Source: Bacillota bacterium
GTDB taxonomy: Bacteria > Bacillota > Clostridia > Acetivibrionales > DTU013
Direction: 5' to 3'
Assembly: GCA_023411575.1 (NCBI GenBank)
Contig: JAEYOP010000033.1
Span: 1 to 46,414 of the forward strand
Length of the DNA stretch: 46,414 bases
The notes below the pieces were generated by a model, which ran no database searches, had not been told where the DNA came from, and was given only the letters and a program-made list of their open reading frames with translations. Each line of letters opens with the position of its first letter. Positions within the stretch are counted from its first letter, which is position 1. Position numbers and translations under genes: made by a program. Shown here in pieces: positions 30,792-38,945 of the stretch.

Positions 30792-31658
30792 TTGCTGCGT
30801 CTTTTCAAAAGCAAATGGTTTATAGTGTCTTTTATCACCATTCTTCTTTTGGTGGTCATGGGGGTTTCTGCAAACAAATACAGCAGGCTGAACTGGCTCA
30901 ACAATATCATCAGCGTTCCGTTGACGCCCGTTCAGAGCTTCTTTTCCTCCATCGGCCGTTCGGTGGAAAACGGGTTTTCCTATTTCAAGGATGTAGATGC
31001 TGTCAAGACAGAGAATGAAAGGCTCAAAGCCGAGGTCACCGAGCTCCGTGCGAAAAACCGCGAACTGGAGGGGCTGGAGTCCAAGAATGAGGAACTCCGG
31101 CAGGCTTTGAACCTGAAGAAGCAATTTGGCGATTATACCGTTCATGGTGCAAATATTATAGCAATCGATCCGGATAACTGGTTCAACGTATTCAAGATCG
31201 ACATCGGAAGCAGGGAAGGGATACTGGCCGACAGCCCGGTGCTCACCAGCGGAAAAGGGCTTGTAGGCAGGGTCCTGTCAACGGACTTGACCTCTTCGAA
31301 GGTTCTGACGATCATTGACGAGGAAAGCGCCGTATCCGGCTGGATATCGAAATCCGGCGGCGGACATGCCATTGTCCGGGGAGATTTGGCCCTCAAGGAA
31401 AAAGGCCTCTGCAAAATGGACTATATCCCGCTGGAGGTCGATGTGGAGGTCGGCGATGTCATAGAGACCTCCGGGCTTGGGGGCATTTATCCCAAGGGGA
31501 TTGTCATCGGCGAGGTGATCGAGGTCCGGAAGACCAACAGCGATATGGACCGCTATGCGATCATCCAGCCGGCAGCCGATTTTAAAAGGCTGGAAGAGGT
31601 TTACATACTAAAGGGCGATCAGAATGAAAAACAGGAAACCGGTAGTGTAGAAAAATGA
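30792..31658 (+). CDS. mreC: Rod-shape determining protein MreC
   Basis: A 288-residue bitopic membrane protein: short cytoplasmic N-terminus, one membrane helix (about 9-28, VSFITILLLVVMGVSA), a coiled coil (about 65-105, rich in ENERLKAEVTEL-type heptads), then the extracytoplasmic beta-domain with GLVGRVLSTDL and SGLGGIYPKGIVIGEV. It links MreB to PBP2. The start is a TTG with AGAGGGGA upstream. Its stop overlaps mreD by 4 nt. Confidence 0.95.
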   Translation: MLRLFKSKWFIVSFITILLLVVMGVSANKYSRLNWLNNIISVPLTPVQSFFSSIGRSVENGFSYFKDVDAVKTENERLKAEVTELRAKNRELEGLESKNEELRQALNLKKQFGDYTVHGANIIAIDPDNWFNVFKIDIGSREGILADSPVLTSGKGLVGRVLSTDLTSSKVLTIIDEESAVSGWISKSGGGHAIVRGDLALKEKGLCKMDYIPLEVDVEVGDVIETSGLGGIYPKGIVIGEVIEVRKTNSDMDRYAIIQPAADFKRLEEVYILKGDQNEKQETGSVEK

Positions 31659-32170
31659 AATTGAAGCTGCTTTTCTATTCCTTCTTCATAATACTGTTTC
31701 TGGTGCTGCAAACGACACTGCTTGAGTATGCGGCCATTTACGGTATCAAACCCAATCTGATCATCGTATTTGTGATTGTTGCCGCGCTCCTGAGGGGAAA
31801 TGTCGAAGGCGGGGCCGTGGGCTTTTTTTCCGGGCTTCTGCTCGACATGCTTTTTGGCGGCGTGCTGGGTTTTTACGCCCTGCTTGGGCTGTATCTCGGC
31901 ATTGCGGCCGGCTCCATCAACCGGAGGCTGTTCAGGGAAAATCTGCTGGTTGTCCTGTTTTTCACCTTTGTGTATTCTGTTGTATATGAATCCGTCGTTT
32001 ACATACTGAACACCATTATGAGCGGCGACATGAAACTGCTGTATCCGCTGACGGGGGTCATCCTGCCGGAAGCGGTTTACAACTGCGCTGCGGCGGTTCT
32101 GATCTACGCCCTGCTGATAAGGGCGGACAGGCGGTTTTCGGAAACGGGCAAGATCGCCAGAAAGTATTAA
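31655..32170 (+). CDS. mreD: Rod-shape determining protein MreD
   Basis: A 171-residue membrane protein with five or six hydrophobic helices and the MreD pattern GIKPNLIIVFVIVAALLRG followed by GFFSGLLLDMLFGGVLGFY. It belongs to the elongation complex with MreC and PBP2. The ATG overlaps the mreC stop (ATGA), so the two are translationally coupled. It is followed by a tandem repeat region before mrdA. Confidence 0.93.
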   Translation: MKLKLLFYSFFIILFLVLQTTLLEYAAIYGIKPNLIIVFVIVAALLRGNVEGGAVGFFSGLLLDMLFGGVLGFYALLGLYLGIAAGSINRRLFRENLLVVLFFTFVYSVVYESVVYILNTIMSGDMKLLYPLTGVILPEAVYNCAAAVLIYALLIRADRRFSETGKIARKY

Positions 32171-32176
32171 AAGGCG

Positions 32177-32259
32177 TTTGCCGTTGTGGTAAGAGCAAAT
32201 ACCGACGGGTATTTGCCGTTGTGGTAAGAGCAAATACCAACGGGTATTTGCCGTTGTGG
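32177..32259 (+). repeat. 35-bp tandem repeat (2.4 copies) between mreD and mrdA
   Basis: Units begin at 32177, 32212 and 32247 with TTTGCCGTTGTGG. The first two units are complete and differ at one base (ACCGACGGG versus ACCAACGGG); the third stops after 13 bp and runs into the poly-G Shine-Dalgarno of mrdA. Each unit junction holds a small hairpin, GCAAATACC/GGGTATTTGC. The period of 35 is not a multiple of three and the repeat lies outside any gene. Confidence 0.85.
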
Positions 32260-32269
32260 GGGGATTTCT

Positions 32270-34396
32270 TTGAAGGAAAAGCTGAACAACCGGTATCTCA
32301 TACTCAGCCTGGGGTTTATTGCCTTCGGCTTTATCATCGTATTTCGCCTGTTCAACCTGCAGATCGTCAACGGGGAAAAATACAATGCGGACTCCCAGCG
32401 GAAAATTTTAAAGGAAAGCGTCATAAAGGCTCCAAGAGGGAAGATCCTGGACCGCTATGGCGTTCCCATAGCAATCAACAAGCAGGGCTTTACGGTCCAG
32501 ATCGTAAGAACCAGCATCGACGCGGACGAAATGAATTCCATGCTGCTCAAGCTGACCGAAATATTGGAAAAGAACAAGGTCAGCTACAAGAACAGCCTCT
32601 CCAAATACCTTACGTTCAATCCGATCACCTTCGGGGACAATAGCGCGGAAGCCGTCCGGAAGTGGCAGGTGAACTCCAACAGACTGGATATGGACGAAAA
32701 GGATGTAAAGGGGGACCCGGCCGAGCTTTTCCAATTTCTCCGGGAGAAATTCAAAATCGCCGGGTCTTATACGGACGAGCAGGCCTATAAAATCATGCTG
32801 CTCCGGTATGAAATCCTGATCGACAACTGGAATTTTTCAAACGGAGGCACCGTCACTCTTGCCAGGGATGTCGGCATGAATACCGTCTCCGAAATTGAAG
32901 AGCGGCATCATGAGCTGCCCGGCATCATTACGTCCATAGATCCCATACGGGAGTATGTCAACGCCTATGATGAGGCGCATGTACTGGGGTACGTCAAGGC
33001 AATTTCCCAGGAACAATATGATAATCTGAAGGACGAAGGCTATGAGAATGACGATCTGATCGGCAAAACCGGCATTGAAAAAATTGCGGAAAGATATCTC
33101 CGGGGCAAGGACGGCAAAAGAAGCATCGAGGTGGACACCAGCGGGCGTCTGACCCAGCAGCAGGAAACGGTTGCCGCGATTCCCGGGAGCGACGTCTACC
33201 TGACCATCGACACCAACCTTCAAAAGGTCACGATGGAGTCCCTGGCAAAGAATATCGAGCTTATAAGGAACAAAAACGCCATCAACAACAAAAACAATTT
33301 CGGAGATGCTGTTGCAGGCGCGGCCGTGGTCCTGGACATCAATTCAGGCGCGGTTCTGACAATGGCAAGCGTTCCGAGCTACGACCCGCAAATTTTCCTT
33401 GCCGGTTCCGAGGACAAAATCGCTCAGAAAGCAATAGCGGATCTTTTAACCGATACCGACAAGCAAAAAGCCCTGCTCAACAGAACCATCCAGGAAATTT
33501 ACGCACCCGGTTCGACCTTCAAACCGCTGGTGGCGGTTGCCGGATTGGAAAAGGGGACTATTACGCCCACAAGCAGCAATATATACGATCCAGGACATAC
33601 CACCATCGGAGGAAGGGATCTCTTCTGCCTGGAATATCCGGATTACGGACACGGCATGCTGAATTTGAAAAAGGCCCTGGAAACGTCCTGCAATATTTAT
33701 TTTTATGAGCTCGGATACAGAACGGGAATAGACACGATTGACAAATGGGCGGATTACTTCGGGCTTGGGAAGCTCACGGGCATTGATCTTCCAATGGAGG
33801 AAAAGGGGTTTATGTCCTCTCCCGACGTGAAGAAGGAACGGCATGACGGCGATATCTGGAGACCGGCCGATACAGCCCAGGTTTCCATCGGCCAGTTCGA
33901 CAATGCCTTTACGCCGCTTCAAATCGCCGGTTATATCAGTTCGATCGCCAATGGCGGCAAGAAATACAAGCCATATGTCGTCCAGAAGGTGGTTAAATAT
34001 GACGGCTCTATTGTAAACGAAACAAAGCCCTCCTATGAGGAGATTCCGGTAAAGCAGTCCACCATCAATGCAATCAAGGAAGGAATGGTCGCCGTTACCC
34101 AATCCATAGACGGTACGGCGCAGAAATCCTTCCTGGGCCTTCCGTTCAAGGTGGCCGGCAAAACCGGTACCGCCCAGACCTCCAGGTTATCCACCCATTC
34201 GGCCAACGCGCTGTTTGTCTGCTATGCGCCTGCGGACGACCCGCAGATCGCCATCGCCGTGGTGGTGGAGAGAGGCGCCTGGGGCTCGAATATAGCGCCG
34301 ATCGCCAGGGACATCATCGACGAATATTTCGGCTTGAAAAAGGCTAACTCCGACAACGCCGTGCTCAAATCGGAGGAGCCCCTGTTCAACCCGTAA
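32270..34396 (+). CDS. mrdA: Penicillin-binding protein 2 (elongasome transpeptidase)
   Basis: A 708-residue class B PBP that cross-links peptidoglycan during side-wall growth. A membrane helix (about 8-28, YLILSLGFIAFGFIIVFRLF) is followed by a dimerisation domain and a transpeptidase domain with the three active-site motifs: Ser415-Thr-Phe-Lys418 (APGSTFKPL), Ser473-Cys-Asn475 (TSCNIYFYELG) and Lys631-Thr-Gly633 (AGKTGTAQT). The start is TTG with GGGGGGGA five bases upstream, close to the end of the 35-bp repeat. Position after mreD supports PBP2 rather than a sporulation PBP. The partner RodA is not in the window. Confidence 0.95.
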   Translation: MKEKLNNRYLILSLGFIAFGFIIVFRLFNLQIVNGEKYNADSQRKILKESVIKAPRGKILDRYGVPIAINKQGFTVQIVRTSIDADEMNSMLLKLTEILEKNKVSYKNSLSKYLTFNPITFGDNSAEAVRKWQVNSNRLDMDEKDVKGDPAELFQFLREKFKIAGSYTDEQAYKIMLLRYEILIDNWNFSNGGTVTLARDVGMNTVSEIEERHHELPGIITSIDPIREYVNAYDEAHVLGYVKAISQEQYDNLKDEGYENDDLIGKTGIEKIAERYLRGKDGKRSIEVDTSGRLTQQQETVAAIPGSDVYLTIDTNLQKVTMESLAKNIELIRNKNAINNKNNFGDAVAGAAVVLDINSGAVLTMASVPSYDPQIFLAGSEDKIAQKAIADLLTDTDKQKALLNRTIQEIYAPGSTFKPLVAVAGLEKGTITPTSSNIYDPGHTTIGGRDLFCLEYPDYGHGMLNLKKALETSCNIYFYELGYRTGIDTIDKWADYFGLGKLTGIDLPMEEKGFMSSPDVKKERHDGDIWRPADTAQVSIGQFDNAFTPLQIAGYISSIANGGKKYKPYVVQKVVKYDGSIVNETKPSYEEIPVKQSTINAIKEGMVAVTQSIDGTAQKSFLGLPFKVAGKTGTAQTSRLSTHSANALFVCYAPADDPQIAIAVVVERGAWGSNIAPIARDIIDEYFGLKKANSDNAVLKSEEPLFNP

Positions 34397-34414
34397 TAAT
34401 TTTTTCTTGTCTAT

Positions 34415-34443
34415 TTGACAAAATAATGTGATAATTGTTAAAG
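34415..34443 (+). promoter_or_regulatory. Possible internal promoter before minC
   Basis: TTGACA at 34415-34420 and a weak TTAAAG at 34438-34443, spacer 17 bp, 50 bp before minC. The poor -10 keeps this tentative. Confidence 0.35.
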
Positions 34444-34493
34444 AATAAATAAAATTGATCTGAAATCCGTCTAGTGTTCGGGGGGTCTGGTTC

Positions 34494-35174
34494 ATGGAAG
34501 AAAACGTCATAAGCTTCAAGGCGACAGTAAACGGCCTTATATTGATTATGCGCGAGGAAGACGACTTCGATGCGGTTCTGGAGCACATTGAGAAGAAGCT
34601 GGAATCCTCGGGCCGGTTTTTCAAAGGCGCCAGCATGGCTGTCAAATACCGGGGAAGGAAGCTGAGTGCCGATCAGGAGAAGGAAATTGCGGACCTTCTG
34701 TCTAGAAAGACCAAAGCGGAAATAAAGAGCTTTGAAGAAGATAATTCCCAGGCCGAAAAAGAACCGGAAGAGGTGGACAAGGGCAGGGAAAAACCGAAAA
34801 TGAGGCTGATGTACTTCAAAGGCCTGGAAGAAGGGGTTACCCGGTTTTACAAGGGAACGGTCCGTTCCGGCCAATTGGTCAGCTTTGAAGGAAATCTTGT
34901 CGTGATCGGAGACGTCAATCCCGGCGGAGAGGTCATTGCTACCGGGAATGTGATCGTGATGGGCTCCCTGCGCGGAATGGTGCATGCGGGCGCCGACGGG
35001 AACAAGGAAGCGGTTGTGGCGGCGCTGTACCTGCAGCCGACGCAACTGCGCATTGCGGACGTCATAACAAGGCCGCCGGACGCCAAGGAGTCGAAACAGG
35101 CCCTGGTGCCGGAGATGGCGACGGTCAAGGATGATCTGGTCTATATCGAGAGATTCCTTCCGCAGTACAAATAG
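34494..35174 (+). CDS. minC: Septum site-determining protein MinC
   Basis: A 226-residue FtsZ-polymerisation inhibitor. The N-terminal domain (about 1-105) interferes with FtsZ. The C-terminal beta-helix domain (about 118-226) shows the MinC repeats SGQLVSFEGNLVVIGDVNPGG, EVIATGNVIVMGSLRGMVHAG and AALYLQPTQLRIAD. A Glu/Lys-rich linker joins them. MinC acts at the membrane through MinD. A GGGGGG tract lies upstream of the ATG. MinD follows after about 100 bp. Confidence 0.95.
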   Translation: MEENVISFKATVNGLILIMREEDDFDAVLEHIEKKLESSGRFFKGASMAVKYRGRKLSADQEKEIADLLSRKTKAEIKSFEEDNSQAEKEPEEVDKGREKPKMRLMYFKGLEEGVTRFYKGTVRSGQLVSFEGNLVVIGDVNPGGEVIATGNVIVMGSLRGMVHAGADGNKEAVVAALYLQPTQLRIADVITRPPDAKESKQALVPEMATVKDDLVYIERFLPQYK

Positions 35175-35278
35175 ATGCTTGTATCGGACAGCTTATCAAT
35201 CTATTTTTTATACAGGCCTGCAAACCAAGGCGTTTGTGCACTCCGCAACGCCCGGTAGGGCACACAGGAGGTATTCGG

Positions 35279-36079
35279 ATGAGTGAAGTCATAGTTGTTA
35301 CATCAGGAAAAGGCGGCGTCGGTAAAACCACGACGACTGCCAACATCGGGACGGGGCTGGCTCTGGCCGGTAACAAGGTTGTTCTGATCGATACCGATAT
35401 CGGACTGCGCAATCTTGACGTCGTCATGGGCCTGGAGAACAGAATCGTGTACGACCTTGTAGACGTAGTGGAGGGCTTTTGCAGGGTAAAACAGGCGCTG
35501 ATCAAGGACAAGCGGTATGAAGGGCTTTACCTGCTGCCCGCAGCGCAGACAAGGGATAAATCGGCAGTCAGCCCGCAGCAGATGATGAAGCTCTGCCAGG
35601 AACTCAAGGAAGAATTTGATTACATTATCATCGACTGCCCCGCAGGCATTGAGCAGGGCTTCAAAAATGCCATAGCCGGCGCCGACAAGGCAATCGTGGT
35701 AACAACCCCCGAAGTGTCCGCCGTAAGGGACGCGGACAGGATCATCGGCCTGCTGGAGGCAAACGAACTGAAAAATCCGAAGCTTCTGATCAACCGGCTT
35801 CGTATCGATATGGTAAAGCGCGGCGACATGATGACCATCGACGACATCATCGACATATTGGCCATCGGACTGATCGGCGTGGTGCCGGATGACGAGAAGA
35901 TCGTCGTATCCACCAACCGCGGCGAACCGGCCATAAACGACGAAAAATCCGTCGCCGGCCAGGCATACCGGAATATTGTCAAACGAATCATGGGACAGGA
36001 AGTTCCCTTCATGAATCTGGAAGACGACAGCGGTTTCATGTTCAAGCTCAAAAAACTGTTCGGCCTGCAGGCAAACTAG
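35279..36079 (+). CDS. minD: Septum site-determining ATPase MinD
   Basis: A 266-residue ParA-family ATPase that recruits MinC to the membrane. The deviant Walker A motif SGKGGVGKTTT (9-19, with Lys11 and Lys16) is followed by DTDIGLRNLD and DCPAGIEQGF. The C-terminus FMFKLKKLFG is the membrane-targeting amphipathic helix. I chose ATG at 35279, preceded by AGGAGG; an upstream in-frame codon near 35234 would add residues absent from the family. The minC-minD gap has a short GCCC/GGGC hairpin and a possible TATACA -10 box. Confidence 0.97.
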   Translation: MSEVIVVTSGKGGVGKTTTTANIGTGLALAGNKVVLIDTDIGLRNLDVVMGLENRIVYDLVDVVEGFCRVKQALIKDKRYEGLYLLPAAQTRDKSAVSPQQMMKLCQELKEEFDYIIIDCPAGIEQGFKNAIAGADKAIVVTTPEVSAVRDADRIIGLLEANELKNPKLLINRLRIDMVKRGDMMTIDDIIDILAIGLIGVVPDDEKIVVSTNRGEPAINDEKSVAGQAYRNIVKRIMGQEVPFMNLEDDSGFMFKLKKLFGLQAN

Positions 36080-36095
36080 AGAGGGAGGGATACAA

Positions 36096-36377
36096 ATGCT
36101 GGATTTGAGTAAAATATTCGGGAAGCCCAAGAACTCGAAGGATGTTGCAAAGGAAAGGCTGAAGATGGTTCTGGTCTACGATCGGGCAAACGTTCCGCCG
36201 CAGTTTTTGGAGATGCTGAAAAGCGAGATCATCAAGGTGATCAAAAACTATGTGGATGTGGACGAAAGCGCACTGGATATCCAGCTTACCAAGACCAAGA
36301 GCGACGACGGAGAACGGATGGTCCCCGCCCTTTATGCTAACATTCCGATCCGAAATATTAAAAGCAGCGGGAAATAA
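36096..36377 (+). CDS. minE: Division-site topological specificity factor MinE
   Basis: A 93-residue MinE. The N-terminal part DVAKERLKMVLVYDRANVPPQ is the MinD-binding anti-MinCD segment, and the C-terminal half is the dimerisation domain (KYVDVDE-like KNYVDVDESALDIQLTK). MinE stimulates MinD ATPase and drives oscillation. It starts 16 bp after minD with GAGGGAGG upstream. Bacillus lacks MinE, so its presence marks this lineage as using the oscillating-type Min system. Confidence 0.95.
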   Translation: MLDLSKIFGKPKNSKDVAKERLKMVLVYDRANVPPQFLEMLKSEIIKVIKNYVDVDESALDIQLTKTKSDDGERMVPALYANIPIRNIKSSGK

Positions 36378-36391
36378 GGTAGTATTGTCAG

Positions 36392-36793
36392 ATGAACATA
36401 GCACTTATTGCGCATGACAAGAAAAAAGAATTAATGGTGGATCTGTGTATTGCCTATAAGGTAATACTGCAGCAGCATAATCTTTTTGCGACAGGTACTA
36501 CGGGTGCATTCATAATGGAGGGAACCGGCCTGCCCGTCTACTGCTTTTCCCCGGGGCCCCTGGGAGGAGCGCAGCAGGTGGCCGCGAGGGTATCCCTGAA
36601 TGAAATGGACCTGGTGATCTTCCTCCGCGATCCGGTTACGGCGCGGGAATATGAGCCGGATATCAATTCCCTGTTGAGATTGTGCGACATGAACAACATT
36701 CCTTTCGCCACAAATATCGCCACTGCGGAGATGCTGATAAAGAGCCTGGAGAGGGGCGACCTATCCTGGCGGGAGCTGATCGGAAGAGAATAG
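36392..36793 (+). CDS. mgsA: Methylglyoxal synthase
   Basis: A 133-residue enzyme that converts dihydroxyacetone phosphate to methylglyoxal and phosphate, a bypass of lower glycolysis under phosphate limitation. Conserved segments: IALIAHDKKKELMVDLCIAY (phosphate-binding Lys), LFATGTTGAFI, SPGPLGGAQQVAARV and VIFLRDPVTAREYEPDI with the catalytic Asp. It starts 14 bp after minE and is followed by a strong terminator, so it is the last gene of the maf-to-mgsA block. Confidence 0.96.
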   Translation: MNIALIAHDKKKELMVDLCIAYKVILQQHNLFATGTTGAFIMEGTGLPVYCFSPGPLGGAQQVAARVSLNEMDLVIFLRDPVTAREYEPDINSLLRLCDMNNIPFATNIATAEMLIKSLERGDLSWRELIGRE

Positions 36794-36807
36794 AATGGAA
36801 TGGAAAG

Positions 36808-36855
36808 ACACCTTTCCTTGAAACGGAACCGTTTTGGGGAAAGGTGTTTTTTTTT
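36808..36855 (+). terminator. Intrinsic terminator after mgsA
   Basis: ACACCTTTCC (36808-36817) and GGAAAGGTGT (36838-36847) form the outer stem, AAACGG/CCGTTT the inner stem, and nine T residues follow. It should end the mre-min transcript. Confidence 0.9.
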
Positions 36856-36955
36856 ACATAAGCCGCTTCTTTCCGGAATAGAATGAATCAGGGACAAATT
36901 GTACCGGGTTATTGTCATTTGCCCTGAATCACGGGGAATACAGGAGATGAGCCTT

Positions 36956-37945
36956 ATGGAAAACGCCATGGTGAGGCCGAGGTATAACAGAAGGCCTGTA
37001 CAGAGCAAGCGGAGGAGAAGGGCGCCCAATGCCAATGGGGGCCTGGGAAGGCTGATGTCGCGGCAGCTGATCATTTGTGTCCTTCTGCTGCTGATCATCT
37101 GCATTGCAAGGAGCCTCCATTTCTCCGCGGCGGATTTTGTTACGGAGAAGGTCAAATATGCCATCACCTTCAATGTCGAGCTCAAAAGCGTTTTCTCCTA
37201 TGTGGAGAAAATGGCGCTGGAAATCCGAAACAGCATATCTCCTTCCCCGGCCGATACTCAAACTTCGAGTACGGATCAAACTTCAAGCTCCGCTTTGAAA
37301 ACGGATGCAGCGCAGGCCTCCGGCGCCGGCCAGCCGGTGAATACGGAGGCCGGCGGTACGGATGAGGCTTCCGCCTCTCAGACGCCCGGCGATACCGCTT
37401 CCCTTTCCAGCACAATGACCTCGGAAGATACCGGGGAGGAGCAATTCCCGGAGGAGAACGCAACGGAAAGCAATACCATCGAAGCGTCTTCCGCCATAGA
37501 AAATGAAACTTCCGTCCTCGCCGCCAGCAGTGAAAAGCCTGAAAACCAATCCGGCATGATCCCGCCCGCAGAAGGCACGCTGATCTCGCGCTTCGGAGAA
37601 GTGGCCGGCGAATCGGCCGGCACCGGCAAGCTTCATAAAGGAATCGACATCAAAGTGGGCAAAGGGACGGCCATCCGGGCGGTTCTTGACGGAAAAGTGG
37701 CGGAAACCGGCTCGGCGCCGGCTTACGGCGGATATGTCCGCCTCCTGCATGAGGACGGCCTGCAAACCATCTATGCCAACTGTTCCAAAATGATTGCCCA
37801 AAAGGGCGATGTCGTCAAAAAAGGGGATGCGATTGCGGAGGTGGGCGGTATGGACACCAGTGTCGGAGTGCATCTCCATTTTGAAGTCTGGAAGGACGGC
37901 AGCGCCGTAGATCCGCTGAATTACATCAACGTATCCGACCGGTGA
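36956..37945 (+). CDS. M23-domain membrane protein, SpoIVFA-like
   Basis: A 329-residue protein. A basic N-terminus (to about 35) precedes one membrane helix (LIICVLLLLIICIA), a Ser/Thr/Glu-rich linker of about 120 residues, and an M23/LytM domain (about 200-329). The domain keeps His227 and Asp231 (LHKGIDI) and His306/His308 (HLHFEV), but the usual Tyr-x-His segment is YANCS (Asn275), so one catalytic His is missing. SpoIVFA of Bacillus, which regulates SpoIVFB during sporulation, has a similar layout and the same gene neighbour. The coupled downstream M50 gene supports this. ATG 36956 is preferred since AGGAG is 9 nt upstream. Confidence 0.8.
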   Translation: MENAMVRPRYNRRPVQSKRRRRAPNANGGLGRLMSRQLIICVLLLLIICIARSLHFSAADFVTEKVKYAITFNVELKSVFSYVEKMALEIRNSISPSPADTQTSSTDQTSSSALKTDAAQASGAGQPVNTEAGGTDEASASQTPGDTASLSSTMTSEDTGEEQFPEENATESNTIEASSAIENETSVLAASSEKPENQSGMIPPAEGTLISRFGEVAGESAGTGKLHKGIDIKVGKGTAIRAVLDGKVAETGSAPAYGGYVRLLHEDGLQTIYANCSKMIAQKGDVVKKGDAIAEVGGMDTSVGVHLHFEVWKDGSAVDPLNYINVSDR

Positions 37946-38868
37946 AAATCAGGGCGGGAGAGACCCTTATCCATATCAATATTTTCATTTTTATCGTCCC
38001 TGTCATACTGTATGCGGCAGGTTATCTGGAGGAATATGCCGCGGCGTTTCTTTCCATTTGCCTGCATGAAATGGGGCATATTATCGCCGCCCGCATATAT
38101 GGCTGCAGGCCGGATACGGTCAAGCTGCTGCCGGTGGGACTTTCGGTCTCGATCAACGACCGGGGCTGCAACGGAAAAGGGTTGCTGGTGATTTATTCGG
38201 CAGGGCCCTGTATCAACCTGCTGATTTTGGCGGCAGCCTGTGCCGCGTCTGTCTCCCAGGGAGCGGGCGGGTTTTGGGGAATGGTTGCTTCGATCAACGC
38301 AGCCTTCGCCCTGTTCAACCTCATTCCGGTTTATCCGCTGGACGGCGGCAGGATATTGCTGGAGCTTCTTTCAGGGAAGATCGGCCTGCTTGCGGCCGGC
38401 CGGTTCGCCCGGAGGCTGTCCCTCGCCCTGGCGCTGGCGATCCTGTGCCTTGGAGTTTACCAACTGCTGGCATCCGCTCATAATTTCAGTCTCATAATGA
38501 TAGGGTTGTATGTCATAGTCTTATGGAAGAACTCAAAAATGGAGAGTGCCCTCATGAATATCAGACAAATTCTTTATAGACAGAGTAGACTTAAGAAGAA
38601 AGGAATTTATCCGGCAAGAGAGCTGGTTGCCATAAAGCACATACGACTGGAGGATATGCTGCAGTGCATGGATTTTGACCGGTTTCATCTTGTCCATGTC
38701 CTGGATGACGACCTGCGCCTGCTTCGTGTCTTCACGGAGGCGGAAATCCTGGATGCCGTTGTCGCCGGAGAAAAGCGGACATTCGGCGAACTGCTGGAAG
38801 CGGGGAAGGAACCTGTTCCCGGCACGGGAAATGCGCAAGACGGAAAGCAGGCAAATATTGATCTTTGA
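37942..38868 (+). CDS. M50 intramembrane metalloprotease, SpoIVFB-like
   Basis: A 308-residue membrane protease. It contains the zinc site HEMGH (42-46) in a transmembrane segment and the third ligand motif NLIPVYPLDGGR (Asp134). Several further hydrophobic helices follow. A C-terminal cytosolic region (about 230-290) resembles a CBS-like module (IKHIRLEDMLQCMDFDRFHLVHVLDDDLRLLRVF). In Bacillus, SpoIVFB cleaves pro-sigma-K in the mother cell and its CBS region senses ATP. The start is GTG overlapping the stop of the SpoIVFA-like gene. The sigma-K substrate itself is not in this window. Confidence 0.85.
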   Translation: MKIRAGETLIHINIFIFIVPVILYAAGYLEEYAAAFLSICLHEMGHIIAARIYGCRPDTVKLLPVGLSVSINDRGCNGKGLLVIYSAGPCINLLILAAACAASVSQGAGGFWGMVASINAAFALFNLIPVYPLDGGRILLELLSGKIGLLAAGRFARRLSLALALAILCLGVYQLLASAHNFSLIMIGLYVIVLWKNSKMESALMNIRQILYRQSRLKKKGIYPARELVAIKHIRLEDMLQCMDFDRFHLVHVLDDDLRLLRVFTEAEILDAVVAGEKRTFGELLEAGKEPVPGTGNAQDGKQANIDL

Positions 38869-38945
38869 TGTATGCAAAGATATAATACAAATAGGCAGGC
38901 GATCCTTTTTGTCCTCCGCGATCTACTTTGAAGGGTGGTTATTAC

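Noticed and set aside
32177..32259. Possible CRISPR array at the 35-bp repeats
   Set aside because: Units are directly adjacent with no unique spacers, there are only 2.4 copies, and no cas genes are present.
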